25,847 nucleotides of DNA from Accumulibacter sp. GTDB lineage: Bacteria; Pseudomonadota; Gammaproteobacteria; Burkholderiales; Rhodocyclaceae. The notes under the pieces were generated by a model that had not been told where the DNA came from, made no database searches, and saw nothing but the letters and a program-made list of their open reading frames with translations. The translations under genes and the position numbers were made by a program. Below, in pieces: positions 8,156-22,156 of the stretch; the first letter of the stretch is position 1, and each line of letters begins with the position of its first letter. Location: assembly GCA_031264825.1 (NCBI GenBank), contig JAISDL010000124.1, positions 1 through 25,847 of the forward strand, written 5' to 3'.

Positions 8156-9632
8156 TTTTCCGCGCCGCGGCTTTTGCCGCCCGGCGCTCTTCTCCTTGCT
8201 GGCCTTTTTGACGGCTTGCGCCGTCGGGCCCGATTACGAGCGTCCCGCCGCCGACCTGCCGGCGACCTTTACCGCCGTCCCCGGCAAGACGCCTGCGTGG
8301 ACGGCGTCCGAGACGCATCTTCTCAAGGAATGGTGGCGCCTCTTCGGCGACGACGACCTGAACGAACTCGTCGCGAAAGCGCGTTTACATAATTTCGACC
8401 TGCGCGCCGCGGTGGCGCGCGTCGACGAAGCCGAAGCGCTCGCGCGCGAGGCCGGCGCGGCGTACTTCCCAAGGATCGACCTCGGTGCGTCGAGTTCGCG
8501 CAGCGAGGTCAGCCGGATCGGCGCAATCCCGGTTCCCGCGCCGAACTCGCGTATGCGCGACTCCCGTCAGGCGGCGCTCGGCGTCTCGTACGAAATCGAC
8601 CTCTGGGGAAGAATTCGCCGCATGAACGAAGCGGCGACGGCCGATTTTCTCGCGACCGCGTACGCGAAAGATACGATCGAACTCTCGGTTTCCGCTTACG
8701 TCGTTTCCGCCTACGTCGCGCTCCGCGCGGCCGACGCGAACCTTTCGTTTACGCAAAGCACGCTGGAAAGCCGGAAACAGGTTCTCGACATCGTCCGAAG
8801 CCGCGTCGACGCGGGGAGCGCGTCGACGCTCGAACTCTACCAGGCCGAAGGCGTTCTCGAAGCGGCGCGCGCCCAACTCGCCGGATTGCGCCACCAGCGC
8901 GCGCTCGCCGAGAGTCAGTTGGCGCTCCTGACGGGGCAAGTCGGCCTCACGATCAAACCCGACGACCTCCTGCGTCTGCCGATTCCCCCCGTTCCCCCGC
9001 CGGGTCTGCCGTCCGAACTGATCGAATCGCGTCCCGACGTCCGTCTGGCCGAAGAATCGCTGATCGCGGCGAACGCGCGGATCGGCGTCGCCAAGGCGGC
9101 GCTTTTCCCGAGCGTGTCGCTGACCGGCAACATGGGGAGCGAGAGCGCCGCGCTCGTCAAGCTGTTTTCCGCGCCGGCGGAGGTCTGGTCGATCTCGGCG
9201 GCGCTCGCGATGCCGATCTTCGACGCGGGGCGCAATTTCGCGCGAATCGACCAAGCGACGGCGCGCCAAAGACAGGAACTCGCCAATTATCTGAAAAGCG
9301 TTCAGACCGCGTTCAAGGAAGTGAACGACGCGCTCGTCGGATTGCGGGAAAACAGCGAGGGTGACAGGGCGCAGGCCGCGCGCGCCGAGGCGGCGACAAA
9401 AACGCTCGAACTCGCGCAACGCCGTTACGAAGCGGGGTATTCGCCCTTCCTCGAAGTGCTCGACGCGCAACGCGGCGCGAACGACGCGCGGCTGGCCTTC
9501 ATCGACCTTCGGCAGGCGCGCCTCAATTCGGTCGTCGACCTGTTCAAGGCGATCGGCGGCGGTTGGAGCGACCCCTTCGCAAACGCAGCCGGCGCCGAAG
9601 CGTCCGACACGGACGCCGAGGGCGAAAAATAA
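8142..9632 (+). CDS. RND efflux outer-membrane channel lipoprotein (OprM/NodT family)
   Basis: A 496-residue outer-membrane factor that completes the tripartite pump; relatives form trimeric beta-barrel/alpha-barrel channels. Seen: signal peptide with lipobox LTAC (Cys26) followed by AVGPDYERP, the classic start of mature OprM-type proteins; WWRLFGDDDLNELV near 60-75; the two OEP repeats (the second rich in Ala and Leu with QRYEAG-like RRYEAGYSPFLEVLDAQR near 430). I start at ATG 8142 because GGAGGG (8131-8136) sits 5 bases upstream; the GTG at 8136 lies in that ribosome site. The start overlaps the pump gene end by 14 bp. It ends 24 bp before the convergent serC stop, with no clear terminator between. 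Confidence 0.95.
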   Translation: MKRIDFPRRGFCRPALFSLLAFLTACAVGPDYERPAADLPATFTAVPGKTPAWTASETHLLKEWWRLFGDDDLNELVAKARLHNFDLRAAVARVDEAEALAREAGAAYFPRIDLGASSSRSEVSRIGAIPVPAPNSRMRDSRQAALGVSYEIDLWGRIRRMNEAATADFLATAYAKDTIELSVSAYVVSAYVALRAADANLSFTQSTLESRKQVLDIVRSRVDAGSASTLELYQAEGVLEAARAQLAGLRHQRALAESQLALLTGQVGLTIKPDDLLRLPIPPVPPPGLPSELIESRPDVRLAEESLIAANARIGVAKAALFPSVSLTGNMGSESAALVKLFSAPAEVWSISAALAMPIFDAGRNFARIDQATARQRQELANYLKSVQTAFKEVNDALVGLRENSEGDRAQAARAEAATKTLELAQRRYEAGYSPFLEVLDAQRGANDARLAFIDLRQARLNSVVDLFKAIGGGWSDPFANAAGAEASDTDAEGEK

Positions 9633-9656
9633 CGCGGCGGTACGGGATGCTCCGGC

Positions 9657-10757
9657 CTATCGCCCACCGGATGCTCCGCGCCCGCCGCGCTCGAAGTCTT
9701 TCATGAAGTCGACGAGCGCTTCCACACCTTCGATCGGCATCGCGTTGTAGATCGACGCGCGCATTCCTCCCGCCAGACGGTGCCCGCGAATCTGGAGCAG
9801 TCCGCGCGCCTTTGCGGAGTCGACGAACGCGTCGTTGCGCGTCTCGTCTTTCAGCCGGAACGTGATGTTCGTCAGCGAGCGGTTTTCGCGCGCGACCCGG
9901 GTTTCATAAAAGTCCGACGCGTCGAGAAAATCGTAAAGAAGCCCCGCTTTTGCGCGCGCACGCGCCTCCATCACCCTGAGTCCGCCTTCGGCCTTCACGT
10001 GTTTGAAAACCAGACCGGCGATATAGATCGCGTACGTCGGCGGCGTATTGACCATCGAGTCGTTGTCCGCGCAGAGTTTGTAGTCGAAAAGCGTCGGCGT
10101 ATCGGTGAGCGCGTTCCCGATCAGGTCGTCGCGCACGACGACGATCGTGATCCCGGCGGGGCCGATGTTTTTCTGCGCGCCCGCGTAGATCAAGCCGAAA
10201 CGCGAAACGTCGATCGGCCTCGAAAGGATGTTCGACGACATGTCGGCGACGAGCGGGACTCCGCCCGTTTCGGGGACGGGGAAGATTTCGACGCCGCCGA
10301 TCGTCTCGTTCGGCGTGTAGTGGAGGTAGGCGGCATCAACGTCGGTTTCCCACGTATCGAACGCGGGCGCGCGCGTAAAACCCTCGTCCTCGGACGACGC
10401 GACGACCTTGACGCGGCAGAATTTCCGGGCCTCCTTGATCGCCTTTTCCGACCAGACACCCGTGTTGAGGTAATCGGCCGACGTCTTTCCGCGAAGGAGG
10501 TTCATCGGCACCATGGCGAACTGGCTCGTCGCGCCGCCCTGCATGAAGAGGACTTTGTAATTCGACGGAATGTCGAGAAGCGCGCGAAGGTCCGCCTGCG
10601 CTTCGGCGAGGATGCGCGTGAACTCCTCGCCGCGGTGCGACATCTCCATGACCGACATTCCGCAGCCGTGCCAATCGACGAGTTCGTCGCGCGCGTGTTC
10701 GAGGACTTTCAGCGGGAGCATCGCCGGGCCGGAGCCGAAATTGAAGGGACGTTTCAT
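9657..10757 (-). CDS. serC: Phosphoserine aminotransferase
   Basis: A 366-residue class V aminotransferase (E. coli SerC 362). It makes 3-phosphoserine from 3-phosphohydroxypyruvate and glutamate, and also acts in pyridoxal-phosphate synthesis in many proteobacteria. Seen: FNFGSGPAMLP at the start, WHGCGMSVMEMSHRG near 30, GGATSQFAMVPMNLL near 75, PLP lysine in GAQKNIGPAG near 195, and the C-terminal GGMRASIYNAMP. An open frame continues upstream to 10877, but family alignment and the ribosome-like AGAGTGAG favour ATG 10757. Last gene of the minus-strand pan cluster. A hairpin plus T-run lies just before the ribosome site, so expression may be partly separate from panBCD. The C-terminal tail (GGRGASGGR) is low complexity. 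Confidence 0.95.
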   Translation of the reverse strand: MKRPFNFGSGPAMLPLKVLEHARDELVDWHGCGMSVMEMSHRGEEFTRILAEAQADLRALLDIPSNYKVLFMQGGATSQFAMVPMNLLRGKTSADYLNTGVWSEKAIKEARKFCRVKVVASSEDEGFTRAPAFDTWETDVDAAYLHYTPNETIGGVEIFPVPETGGVPLVADMSSNILSRPIDVSRFGLIYAGAQKNIGPAGITIVVVRDDLIGNALTDTPTLFDYKLCADNDSMVNTPPTYAIYIAGLVFKHVKAEGGLRVMEARARAKAGLLYDFLDASDFYETRVARENRSLTNITFRLKDETRNDAFVDSAKARGLLQIRGHRLAGGMRASIYNAMPIEGVEALVDFMKDFERGGRGASGGR

Positions 10758-10774
10758 CAAAAACTCACTCTGGT

Positions 10775-10815
10775 AAAAAAACATTCCCAAACCTCTCTCG
10801 GGGAGAAGTCTTGGG
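10775..10815 (-). terminator. Terminator-like hairpin between panD and serC
   Basis: Read on the minus strand, CCCAAGACTTCTC pairs with GAGAGAGGTTTGGG (10786-10815, about 12 pairs with one bulge and G-U pairs). Four bases (AATG) and seven Ts (10781-10775) follow. This fits an imperfect intrinsic terminator or attenuator. It ends only 17 bases before the serC start codon, immediately upstream of its ribosome site. Confidence 0.45.
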
Positions 10816-10929
10816 GGGGTGGGGTCGGCAATGCGGGCGGTTCGGTTTCGCCTGAGCATGGTGGAATGAAAACGCACACGCCGATGCTTTCACTTCCCGG
10901 CGGTCGGCGAGAAAACGGCGGGGCCGGCG

Positions 10930-11289
10930 TCAGCTCGATCTTTTCACGATGCGGTTTTTCGCGTCGACGAAAATGATCGACGGCGCGTGTCCGGGGATTT
11001 CCGCGTCGTCGTAGTTCGCAAAGCTCGCGATGATCAGAATGTCTCCGGGCATCGCGTGGCGCGCGGCCGAGCCGTTGATCGAGATCGTCCCGGACCCGCG
11101 TCCCGCGCGGATCGCGTACGTGGAAAAACGCGCCCCGTTGGTGACGTTCCAGATATCGATCTTCTCGTTTTCGATGATGTTCGCCGCTTCCAGGAGCGTG
11201 TCGTCGATGCCGCAGGAGCCTTCGTAGTTGAGGTCGGCGTCGGTCGTCGTAACGCGATGCAGTTTCGATTTGAGCAATGTCCTTTGCAT
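10930..11289 (-). CDS. panD: Aspartate 1-decarboxylase
   Basis: A 119-residue PanD proenzyme (E. coli 126). It decarboxylates L-aspartate to beta-alanine for pantothenate. Seen: self-cleavage site Gly24-Ser25 in YEGSCGID, exactly the E. coli position, which yields the pyruvoyl group; Lys9 in LLKSKLHR; Tyr58 region in FSTYAI; and NGSAARHAMPGDILIIASF. Third gene of panB-panC-panD on the minus strand, 24 bp after panC. Proteobacterial PanD often needs the acetyltransferase PanZ/PanM for cleavage; none is in this window. Confidence 0.96.
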   Translation of the reverse strand: MQRTLLKSKLHRVTTTDADLNYEGSCGIDDTLLEAANIIENEKIDIWNVTNGARFSTYAIRAGRGSGTISINGSAARHAMPGDILIIASFANYDDAEIPGHAPSIIFVDAKNRIVKRSS

Positions 11290-11313
11290 GGTTTTTCCAG
11301 GGTCGGAGAGAGT

Positions 11314-12171
11314 TCAGGAATCCGTGGGGGCGCCTCGGCCCTCGGTCGGGATTTCGAGGTTGTCGATCAGGCGGGGTATCCCAAGGCGGCTCGCCGCCAG
11401 AACGACGAGGTCGCGATCATTGGAAGACGGCGCCTGCAGGTCGGTTTGCCGGCGGATCGCGACGTAATCGGTTTGCCATCCGTTCGCGTCGAGTTCGGAC
11501 GCCGCGTCGCGCTCCTGCGCGGAAAAATCGGTTTCCCCGCGTTCGATCGCGTCGCGCACGCGGACGAGCACGCGGTGGAGGCGCGGCGCTTCGGCGCGCT
11601 CTTCAAGCGTCAGGAAGCCGTTGCGCGACGAGAGCGCGAGGCCGTCGCCGTCGCGGACGGTTTCACCGCCGACGATTTCGACCGGAAGCGCGAGTTGGCG
11701 AACCATGTTTCGCAAGACCATCAATTGCTGGTAATCCTTTTTTCCGAAAAACGCGACCTGCGGCTGGACGATATTGAACAACTTTAACACGACGGTCGCA
11801 ACGCCGCCAAAATGCCCCGGACGAAAGCGGCCTTCCAACTGATTCTGAATGTCGGGCAATTCGACGCGGGTGGTCTGGGGTTCGGGGTAGAGTTCGCGCT
11901 CGGTCGGCGCGAACAGAAAATCGACCTGCGCGGCCCGGAGCTTTTCGCAGTCGGCGTCGAAAGTGCGGGGATAGCTGTTGAAATCCTCGTTCGCCCCGAA
12001 TTGCAGTGGATTGACGAAAATGCTGGCGACGAGCGTTTCGCCGCGCAAACGCGCCTGCGTCATCAGCGACACGTGGCCCGCGTGGAGGTTCCCCATCGTC
12101 GGAACGAAGGCGACCACGCGCCGGTTTTTCATCGCGGCGCGCAGTTCGGCCGGGCTTGTGCAAACCTGCAT
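11314..12171 (-). CDS. panC: Pantothenate synthetase
   Basis: A 285-residue pantoate-beta-alanine ligase (E. coli 283). It joins pantoate and beta-alanine using ATP through a pantoyl-adenylate. Seen: PTMGNLHAGHVSLM with HIGH-type HAGH at 30-33, FVNPLQFGANEDFNSYPRT, GHFGGVATVVLKLFNIVQP, FFGKKDYQQL near 141-150, and the KMSK-like LSSRNGFL near 180-187. The C-terminal dimer domain is present in full. It lies 16 bp after panB and 24 bp before panD, consistent with one transcript. Confidence 0.97.
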   Translation of the reverse strand: MQVCTSPAELRAAMKNRRVVAFVPTMGNLHAGHVSLMTQARLRGETLVASIFVNPLQFGANEDFNSYPRTFDADCEKLRAAQVDFLFAPTERELYPEPQTTRVELPDIQNQLEGRFRPGHFGGVATVVLKLFNIVQPQVAFFGKKDYQQLMVLRNMVRQLALPVEIVGGETVRDGDGLALSSRNGFLTLEERAEAPRLHRVLVRVRDAIERGETDFSAQERDAASELDANGWQTDYVAIRRQTDLQAPSSNDRDLVVLAASRLGIPRLIDNLEIPTEGRGAPTDS

Positions 12172-12187
12172 GAAAACGCCCCGTCTT

Positions 12188-13000
12188 TCAGTAGCAGTGC
12201 TCGGCGGCGGGGAAGCTGCCGTCCTTGACGGCGGCGACGTAGGCCGCGATCGCCGCGGCGATGCTCGGCTGGCCGTCCATGAAATTTCGGACGAATTTCG
12301 GCTTGCGCCCCGGGTAGATATTCAGCATGTCGTGCAGGACGAGAACCTGCCCCGAACACACGGGACCCGCGCCGATGCCGATCGTCGGAATCGAGAGCGC
12401 CTGCGTCGCCGCCTCGCCGACCGGCGCGGGGACGGCCTCGAAGACGATCAGCGCCGCGCCCGCGTCCTCCTGCGCTTTGGCGTCGTCGAGGAAACGCTGC
12501 GCGGCGGAGTCGCCCTTCCCCTGGACGCGGAAACCGCCGAACTGGTGGACCGACTGCGGCGTCAGGCCGATATGCGCGCACACCGGGATTCCGCGCTCGA
12601 CGAGAAAGCGCGTCGTCTCCGCCATCGTGACGCCGCCCTCGATCTTGACCACCTGCGCGCCGGCCGCCATCAGCTTGACCGCGTTGCGGTAAGCGAGCTG
12701 CGGCGACTCCTGGAAGGTTCCGACGGGCATGTCGGAAACGACCATCGGGCGGCTGCACCCGCGAACGACGGCGCGGGTATGGTAGAGGATGTCGTCCAGC
12801 GTTACCGGAAGGCTCGACGTATGTCCCTGTATGACGTTGCCGAGCGAGTCGCCGATCAGAACGATATCGACGCCCGCCGCCTCGCAAAGCTGGGCGAAAC
12901 TTGCGTCGTAACAAGTGAGCATCACGATCTTTTCGCCGGACGCGCGCATTTTTGCGAGGTCCAGGTGCGTCAGTTGGCGCGTTGAAGACTGAGCAGACAT
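12188..13000 (-). CDS. panB: Ketopantoate hydroxymethyltransferase
   Basis: A 270-residue PanB (E. coli 264). It transfers a hydroxymethyl group from methylene-tetrahydrofolate to 2-ketoisovalerate, the first committed pantothenate step. Seen: LTCYDASFAQL and VLIGDSLGNVIQGH (metal and substrate site), VVKIEGG, GHIGLTPQS-like AHIGLTPQSVHQFGG, catalytic Glu in VFEAVP near 184, and PTIGIGAG. The start ATG at 13000 has GAGGGGG six bases upstream on the minus strand. First gene of panBCD-serC and divergent from the restriction island. A perfect minus-strand TATAAT lies at 13128-13133. Confidence 0.97.
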   Translation of the reverse strand: MSAQSSTRQLTHLDLAKMRASGEKIVMLTCYDASFAQLCEAAGVDIVLIGDSLGNVIQGHTSSLPVTLDDILYHTRAVVRGCSRPMVVSDMPVGTFQESPQLAYRNAVKLMAAGAQVVKIEGGVTMAETTRFLVERGIPVCAHIGLTPQSVHQFGGFRVQGKGDSAAQRFLDDAKAQEDAGAALIVFEAVPAPVGEAATQALSIPTIGIGAGPVCSGQVLVLHDMLNIYPGRKPKFVRNFMDGQPSIAAAIAAYVAAVKDGSFPAAEHCY

Positions 13001-13127
13001 GTTTAACCCCCTCTTTAGAGATATACGCGGACCGCGCGCACCGAAAACGATGCACCGAACCGAAAATCGGCCGTCGTTGTCGGCGGAGCTTTGAACTCAC
13101 CGGGTCGACGACGATGACCGGCGCAAC

Positions 13128-13133
13128 ATTATA
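13128..13133 (-). promoter_or_regulatory. Candidate -10 box for panBCD-serC
   Basis: ATTATA on the plus strand reads TATAAT on the minus strand, ~130 bp upstream of panB. No good -35 lies 16-18 bp further upstream, so the promoter may be activated or the match may be chance. Confidence 0.4.
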
Positions 13134-13328
13134 GCTGTGAAAAAAAGTTTTTCTATTCCCGTAAACCTCAAGGGGAAGATTGAATTCATTTTCGTCCGGC
13201 GTCAAGTGGAGAAGAGCCGATTCTTGCGCGTTTTCAAGCGCTTTTGGTGGGCATCGCTACATCCAGCGTTTTCACCGGGAAAGGAATCAAAAGCCTTTTC
13301 AACACTCGCCTCATCTCCTGCCAAAGGA

Positions 13329-13358
13329 TTGACGGCGCCAACAAATATCGCATATATT
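13329..13358 (+). promoter_or_regulatory. Strong candidate promoter of the RM operon
   Basis: TTGACG (13329-13334), an 18-bp spacer, then TATATT (13353-13358): five of six matches in each box. Transcription would begin near 13365, the A of the hsdM ATG, so the message could be leaderless. No Shine-Dalgarno sequence precedes that ATG, which agrees. The HsdM N-terminal helix-turn-helix could bind nearby; only weak symmetry (GCA/TGC around the -10) is visible. Confidence 0.55.
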
Positions 13359-13364
13359 GCAAAC

Positions 13365-16476
<3,112 letters not shown>

Positions 16477-16778
16477 GGACTTGCAGATGTATTTTTTCTA
16501 CTTCGACGAATCCGGTTCTCGTGATCAAGGTGTGGCCGGAAGCTTCGCCGTTGATCGGAATGGCACGTACGGCCTGGGACGCCCACAAACAAGAAACCCT
16601 CCACAACGGGAGGGCCGAATGATGTCGGGCTGGGATTTCCATATCGAGCCCGCATGGGGCACCCGACGCCACAACTATAAGGGCTGGTACGCGGGTTGTC
16701 AATGCTTATCAAGCAAGTTTTCCAGTGAGGAAGCGCGATCCAGGGTAACGGACGATTGCTTGCGTGTCTACCTGTCCA

Positions 16779-16839
16779 CACGACCCAAAGGCAACCGCGC
16801 CGACCTGATGTTTCTCATCAACGGCGTTCCAGTCGCCAT
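16779..16839 (+). repeat. 61-bp duplicated piece of hsdR
   Basis: Identical to 19090-19150 in hsdR at 60 of 61 positions (A16831 versus C19142). It encodes the segment before the nuclease E-x-K motif, so it carries the Asp but not Glu-His-Lys. Its last 8 bases (GTCGCCAT, 16832-16839) are also the first bases of the hsdS tail copy. Confidence 0.9.
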
Positions 16840-16968
16840 TCTCGACGCCCTCGACCGCAAGATCGCCCTGCACCGCCAAAAGCGCGCCGTGCTGGAAGAA
16901 CTGTTTCGGTCGCTGCTGCACAAGCTGATGACCGGCGCCATCCGCGTCGCCGACCTCGACCTGTCGGC
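16832..16968 (+). repeat. 137-bp direct repeat of the hsdS 3' end
   Basis: Matches 16321-16457 with about nine differences by eye, offset 511 bp, same strand and same reading frame. It encodes the second conserved helical region of HsdS. Recombination between the copies would delete the scrambled ORF or exchange the hsdS tail. Confidence 0.9.
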
Positions 16969-17009
16969 GCTGCCGACAAATTTGTCTTGATGAAAAGGAA
17001 AAATCGGTT

Positions 17010-17822
17010 ATGATTCGTCCATCATCCGCCCCCGGCAGTAAGCCTTCCCAACTTGATCCGGGAAGCGCCGAACCCCGGGGCAATTCTTTTTCCAGTCCCA
17101 AATCGACCGATCTGCTGTACCACGTTTCGCCGACCATGACCGCCGTCATGGTTGATGCCGGGTTCTATCTGACCCAGGCGCAGCGCATTTTTGGCAGACA
17201 ACATCCCGATGAGGCTGCCGATGTGCTGCACAAGTTGGCGCTGGATCACCTCAACGATGGCAAAGGTCAGCGTGTTTCGCGCTTGTATCGCATTTTTGTC
17301 TATGACGCACCACCCGCCGCCTGGAAGGGGCATACTCCACTTGGCAAGAAAGCTGTCGATTTCAGGGAATCCGCGACGGCGAAATGGCGGCGTGCTTTTC
17401 ACGAAGCGCTGCGCGGCCTGCGCAAGGTCGCGCTGCGCATGGGCGAGATTCCAACCAGCCATGTTCGCTGGCAGATCACGCCCGATGCACTAAAAGACCT
17501 GACCAGCGGCAAGAAGCAATGGACGGAAATCACCGATGACGATTTCCGCCTCGACTTGCGTCAGAAGGGCGTGGATATGCGGTTGGGCTTGGATATCGCC
17601 GCGTTGTCGTTCAAACGGCAGGTCAACCAGATCATTCTGATTTCAGGCGACGCGGACTTCGTACCCGCCGCCAAGCTGGCGCGGCGGGAAGGCGTCGACT
17701 TTATCCTTGATCCGATGTGGTCAAACATCCGACCCGACCTCTACGAACACATCGACGGTCTGCGCTCGGTTTGTCCGAAACCCGCCGGCAAGGCGGAAAG
17801 GGTGAGGGAGGATCGCGCATGA
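17010..17822 (+). CDS. NYN domain protein, predicted PIN-like ribonuclease
   Basis: A 270-residue protein with a NYN (PIN-like) domain, a fold of metal-dependent RNases. Seen: first acidic motif VMVDAGFYL (Asp49), KGVDMRLGLDIA (Asp189, Asp195) and SGDADFVPA (Asp214, Asp216), followed by LARREGVDFILDP. These are the acidic residues expected around the metal site. Residues 1-42 are Ser/Pro-rich without a clear fold. ATG 17010 has AAGGA about 11 bases upstream; an internal ATG (17136) right before the domain lacks one. It overlaps dinD by 4 bp (ATGA) and sits inside the RM operon, so an RNA-cleaving defence or abortive role is plausible but inferred. Substrate unknown. Confidence 0.85.
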   Translation: MIRPSSAPGSKPSQLDPGSAEPRGNSFSSPKSTDLLYHVSPTMTAVMVDAGFYLTQAQRIFGRQHPDEAADVLHKLALDHLNDGKGQRVSRLYRIFVYDAPPAAWKGHTPLGKKAVDFRESATAKWRRAFHEALRGLRKVALRMGEIPTSHVRWQITPDALKDLTSGKKQWTEITDDDFRLDLRQKGVDMRLGLDIAALSFKRQVNQIILISGDADFVPAAKLARREGVDFILDPMWSNIRPDLYEHIDGLRSVCPKPAGKAERVREDRA

Positions 17823-18685
17823 AGAAGGAACTGATCCAGAAGTTGCACAAGAGCTTCGAGGACTGCGCACACCAGACCAATGAGGGTGTCGAGTTCTGGC
17901 TGGCGCGCGAACTGCAAGACCTGCTGGGCTACACGCAGTGGCGCAATTTCGAGGCGGTGATCGATAAAGCCAGGATGGCTTGTGAGAACGCCGGTCAGGT
18001 CGTGGCGGATCATTTTGCTGACGTCAGCAAAATGATTGACCTCGCCAAGGGTGCGGAGCGAGACGTGGGCGACGTCGCCCTCACCCGCTACGCCTGTTAC
18101 CTGATCGCCCAGAACGGCGACCCGCGCAAGGACGCCATCGCGTTCGCGATGACCTACTTCGCGGTGCAGACGCGCAGGCAGGAGTTGATCGAGACGCGCA
18201 TCGCCGAATGGGAGCGGCTGCAAGCACGCGAAAAGCTCACGCTGTCGCAGAAGGAACTCTCCGGCGTGCTCTACGAGCGCGGCATCGACAGCCAGGGCTT
18301 TGGGCGTATCCTGAGCAAGGGCGACGCGGCGCTGTTCGGCGGGCTTTCGACGCAGAACATGAAGGATCGGCTGTCCGTGCCGGACGGCCGCCCGCTGGCG
18401 GACTTCTTGCCGACCATCACGATCAAGGCCAAGGACTTCGCCAACGAGATCACCAACACCCAAGTCAAGCAGCAGGACTTGCGCGGCGAGTCCGGCATCA
18501 CGCAGGAGCACGTGAAAAACAACCGCGACGTGCGCAAGCTACTGACTGACCGCAACATCGTCCCGGAGAACCTCCCTGCGGCCGAGGACGCGAAGAAGCT
18601 GGAACGGCGGCTGAAGTCCGAGGAGAAGAAACTGCCGAAGCAGGCGTCGCGCTTGGGTGGCAAGAGTAGCGGGAAGACGGAATAG
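17819..18685 (+). CDS. dinD: DNA damage-inducible protein D homologue
   Basis: A 288-residue DinD-like protein (E. coli DinD 274). Seen: a BRO-N/KilA-like N-terminal domain with EFWLARELQDLLGYTQWRNF, then DVGDVALTRYACYLIAQNGD and AIAFAMTYFAVQTRRQELIE; a helical middle; and a Lys-rich tail. In E. coli dinD is LexA-controlled and linked to RecA regulation; homologues are often found beside type I restriction genes. I see no LexA box here, and the gene appears to depend on the operon promoter. ATG 17819 has GGGAGG eight bases upstream and overlaps the NYN stop. A longer frame upstream is open only by chance over the NYN end. Confidence 0.93.
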   Translation: MKKELIQKLHKSFEDCAHQTNEGVEFWLARELQDLLGYTQWRNFEAVIDKARMACENAGQVVADHFADVSKMIDLAKGAERDVGDVALTRYACYLIAQNGDPRKDAIAFAMTYFAVQTRRQELIETRIAEWERLQAREKLTLSQKELSGVLYERGIDSQGFGRILSKGDAALFGGLSTQNMKDRLSVPDGRPLADFLPTITIKAKDFANEITNTQVKQQDLRGESGITQEHVKNNRDVRKLLTDRNIVPENLPAAEDAKKLERRLKSEEKKLPKQASRLGGKSSGKTE

Positions 18686-18695
18686 GACTGTCGTC

Positions 18696-21640
<2,945 letters not shown>

Positions 21641-21644
<4 letters not shown>

Positions 21645-21946
21645 AATCGTTACCGTATCCCGATCAAGATTTGCGTCGTCGCGCGCTGGCGTGGGCTGTG
21701 AAGCTCAAGGTCAACCCGCGTGTGTTGCGTGTGCAGACGATGCGGCGCAAATGGGGGTCGTGCTCGTCGGCGGGCACGGTAACGCTGGCCCGCGATCTGT
21801 CCGATCGGGAAGCGCGCTTTCAGGACTACGTGATTGTCCACGAATTGTTGCACCTGCGTTACGCCACGCACGGACGCGTATTCAAGGCGCTGATGAGCGC
21901 TTACGTGCCGGGATGGCGGGCGATGGAACGTCAACGGCTTGCTTGA
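21641..21946 (+). CDS. Small YgjP/SprT-like metallopeptidase (M48/DUF45 type)
   Basis: A 101-residue protein holding only the core of the YgjP-like family (DUF45): MRRKWGSCSSAGTVTLARDL near 34-53, zinc motif HELLH at 67-71, then THGRVF with the third ligand region. Full YgjP proteins are ~230 residues, so the N-terminal half is missing. The overlap with hsdR (ATGA, 21641-21644) and clean start suggest a genuine short form rather than a fragment; such mini versions commonly follow hsdR. Predicted zinc protease; target unknown. Last gene of the RM operon; repeats begin 4 bp after its stop. Confidence 0.85.
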
Positions 21947-21950
21947 AGAT

Positions 21951-22025
21951 ATCAGGGATCAGGAATCAGGGATCAGGAATCAGGAATCAGGGATCAGGAA
22001 TCAGGAATCAGGGATCAGGAATCAG
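21951..22025. repeat. ATCAGGR heptamer tandem array
   Basis: Ten 7-bp units of ATCAGGG or ATCAGGA in the order G A G A A G A A G A, then a partial ATCAG. A shorter run of the same unit lies at 22282-22300. It starts right after the metallopeptidase stop. Confidence 0.9.
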
Positions 22026-22035
22026 ATCAATTACC

Positions 22036-22098
22036 GGCGGCGTTGCCGCCGGGGAAAAATCCACGAGACGGGCGAGACGCCCACACTTCCGGTGAACG
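22036..22098. repeat. 63-bp dispersed repeat, copy 1
   Basis: Begins GGCGGCGTTGCCGCC, a small hairpin, and ends GGTGAACG. Copy 2 is at 22311-22373 with only a few substitutions. Both copies directly follow an ATCAGGR heptamer run, so heptamers and this element form one composite. Confidence 0.85.
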
Positions 22099-22156
22099 AT
22101 TGGGCACGGCGCGCCGTGTCCCTACGAGTCCCCGCGAATACGGTAATCCCACCCAC

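Larger units (their letters stand above)
13001..13364. other. Divergent control region between panB and hsdM
   Basis: 364 bp without a convincing gene. An hsdM-frame reading is open from a GTG at 13137, but it has no ribosome site, no family resemblance (76 Lys/Arg/Phe-rich residues) and contains the predicted hsdM promoter. The region holds the panB leader and -10 box and the hsdM promoter. This is also the left junction of the restriction island; no direct repeat or tRNA is visible. Confidence 0.65.
16487..16990 (+). pseudogene. Scrambled ORF: DUF3800-like start, hsdR fragment and hsdS tail copy
   Basis: A 167-codon open frame assembled from parts of other genes. It starts MYFFYFDESGSRD, the usual opening of DUF3800 proteins (normally ~200-300 residues), with AAGGA in the right place 11 bases after hsdS begins to end. 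After ~20 residues the resemblance stops. Residues ~99-117 (RPKGNRADLMFLINGVPVA) are HsdR residues 133-151. The rest (ILDALDRKIALHRQKRAVLE onward) is the HsdS C-terminus. The middle (~16550-16778) is unassigned and holds a CCCTCC/GGAGGG hairpin (16597-16614). I read it as a decayed DUF3800 gene plus recombination debris; a working short protein is possible but less likely. Confidence 0.75.

Noticed and set aside
13137..13364. 76-residue N-terminal extension of HsdM
   Set aside because: It begins at a GTG without a ribosome site, is unlike any HsdM, and contains the predicted promoter.
17717..17818. Longer DinD start upstream of 17819
   Set aside because: The extra codons lie over the end of the NYN gene in another frame; ATG 17819 has a good GGGAGG site and matches the family start.
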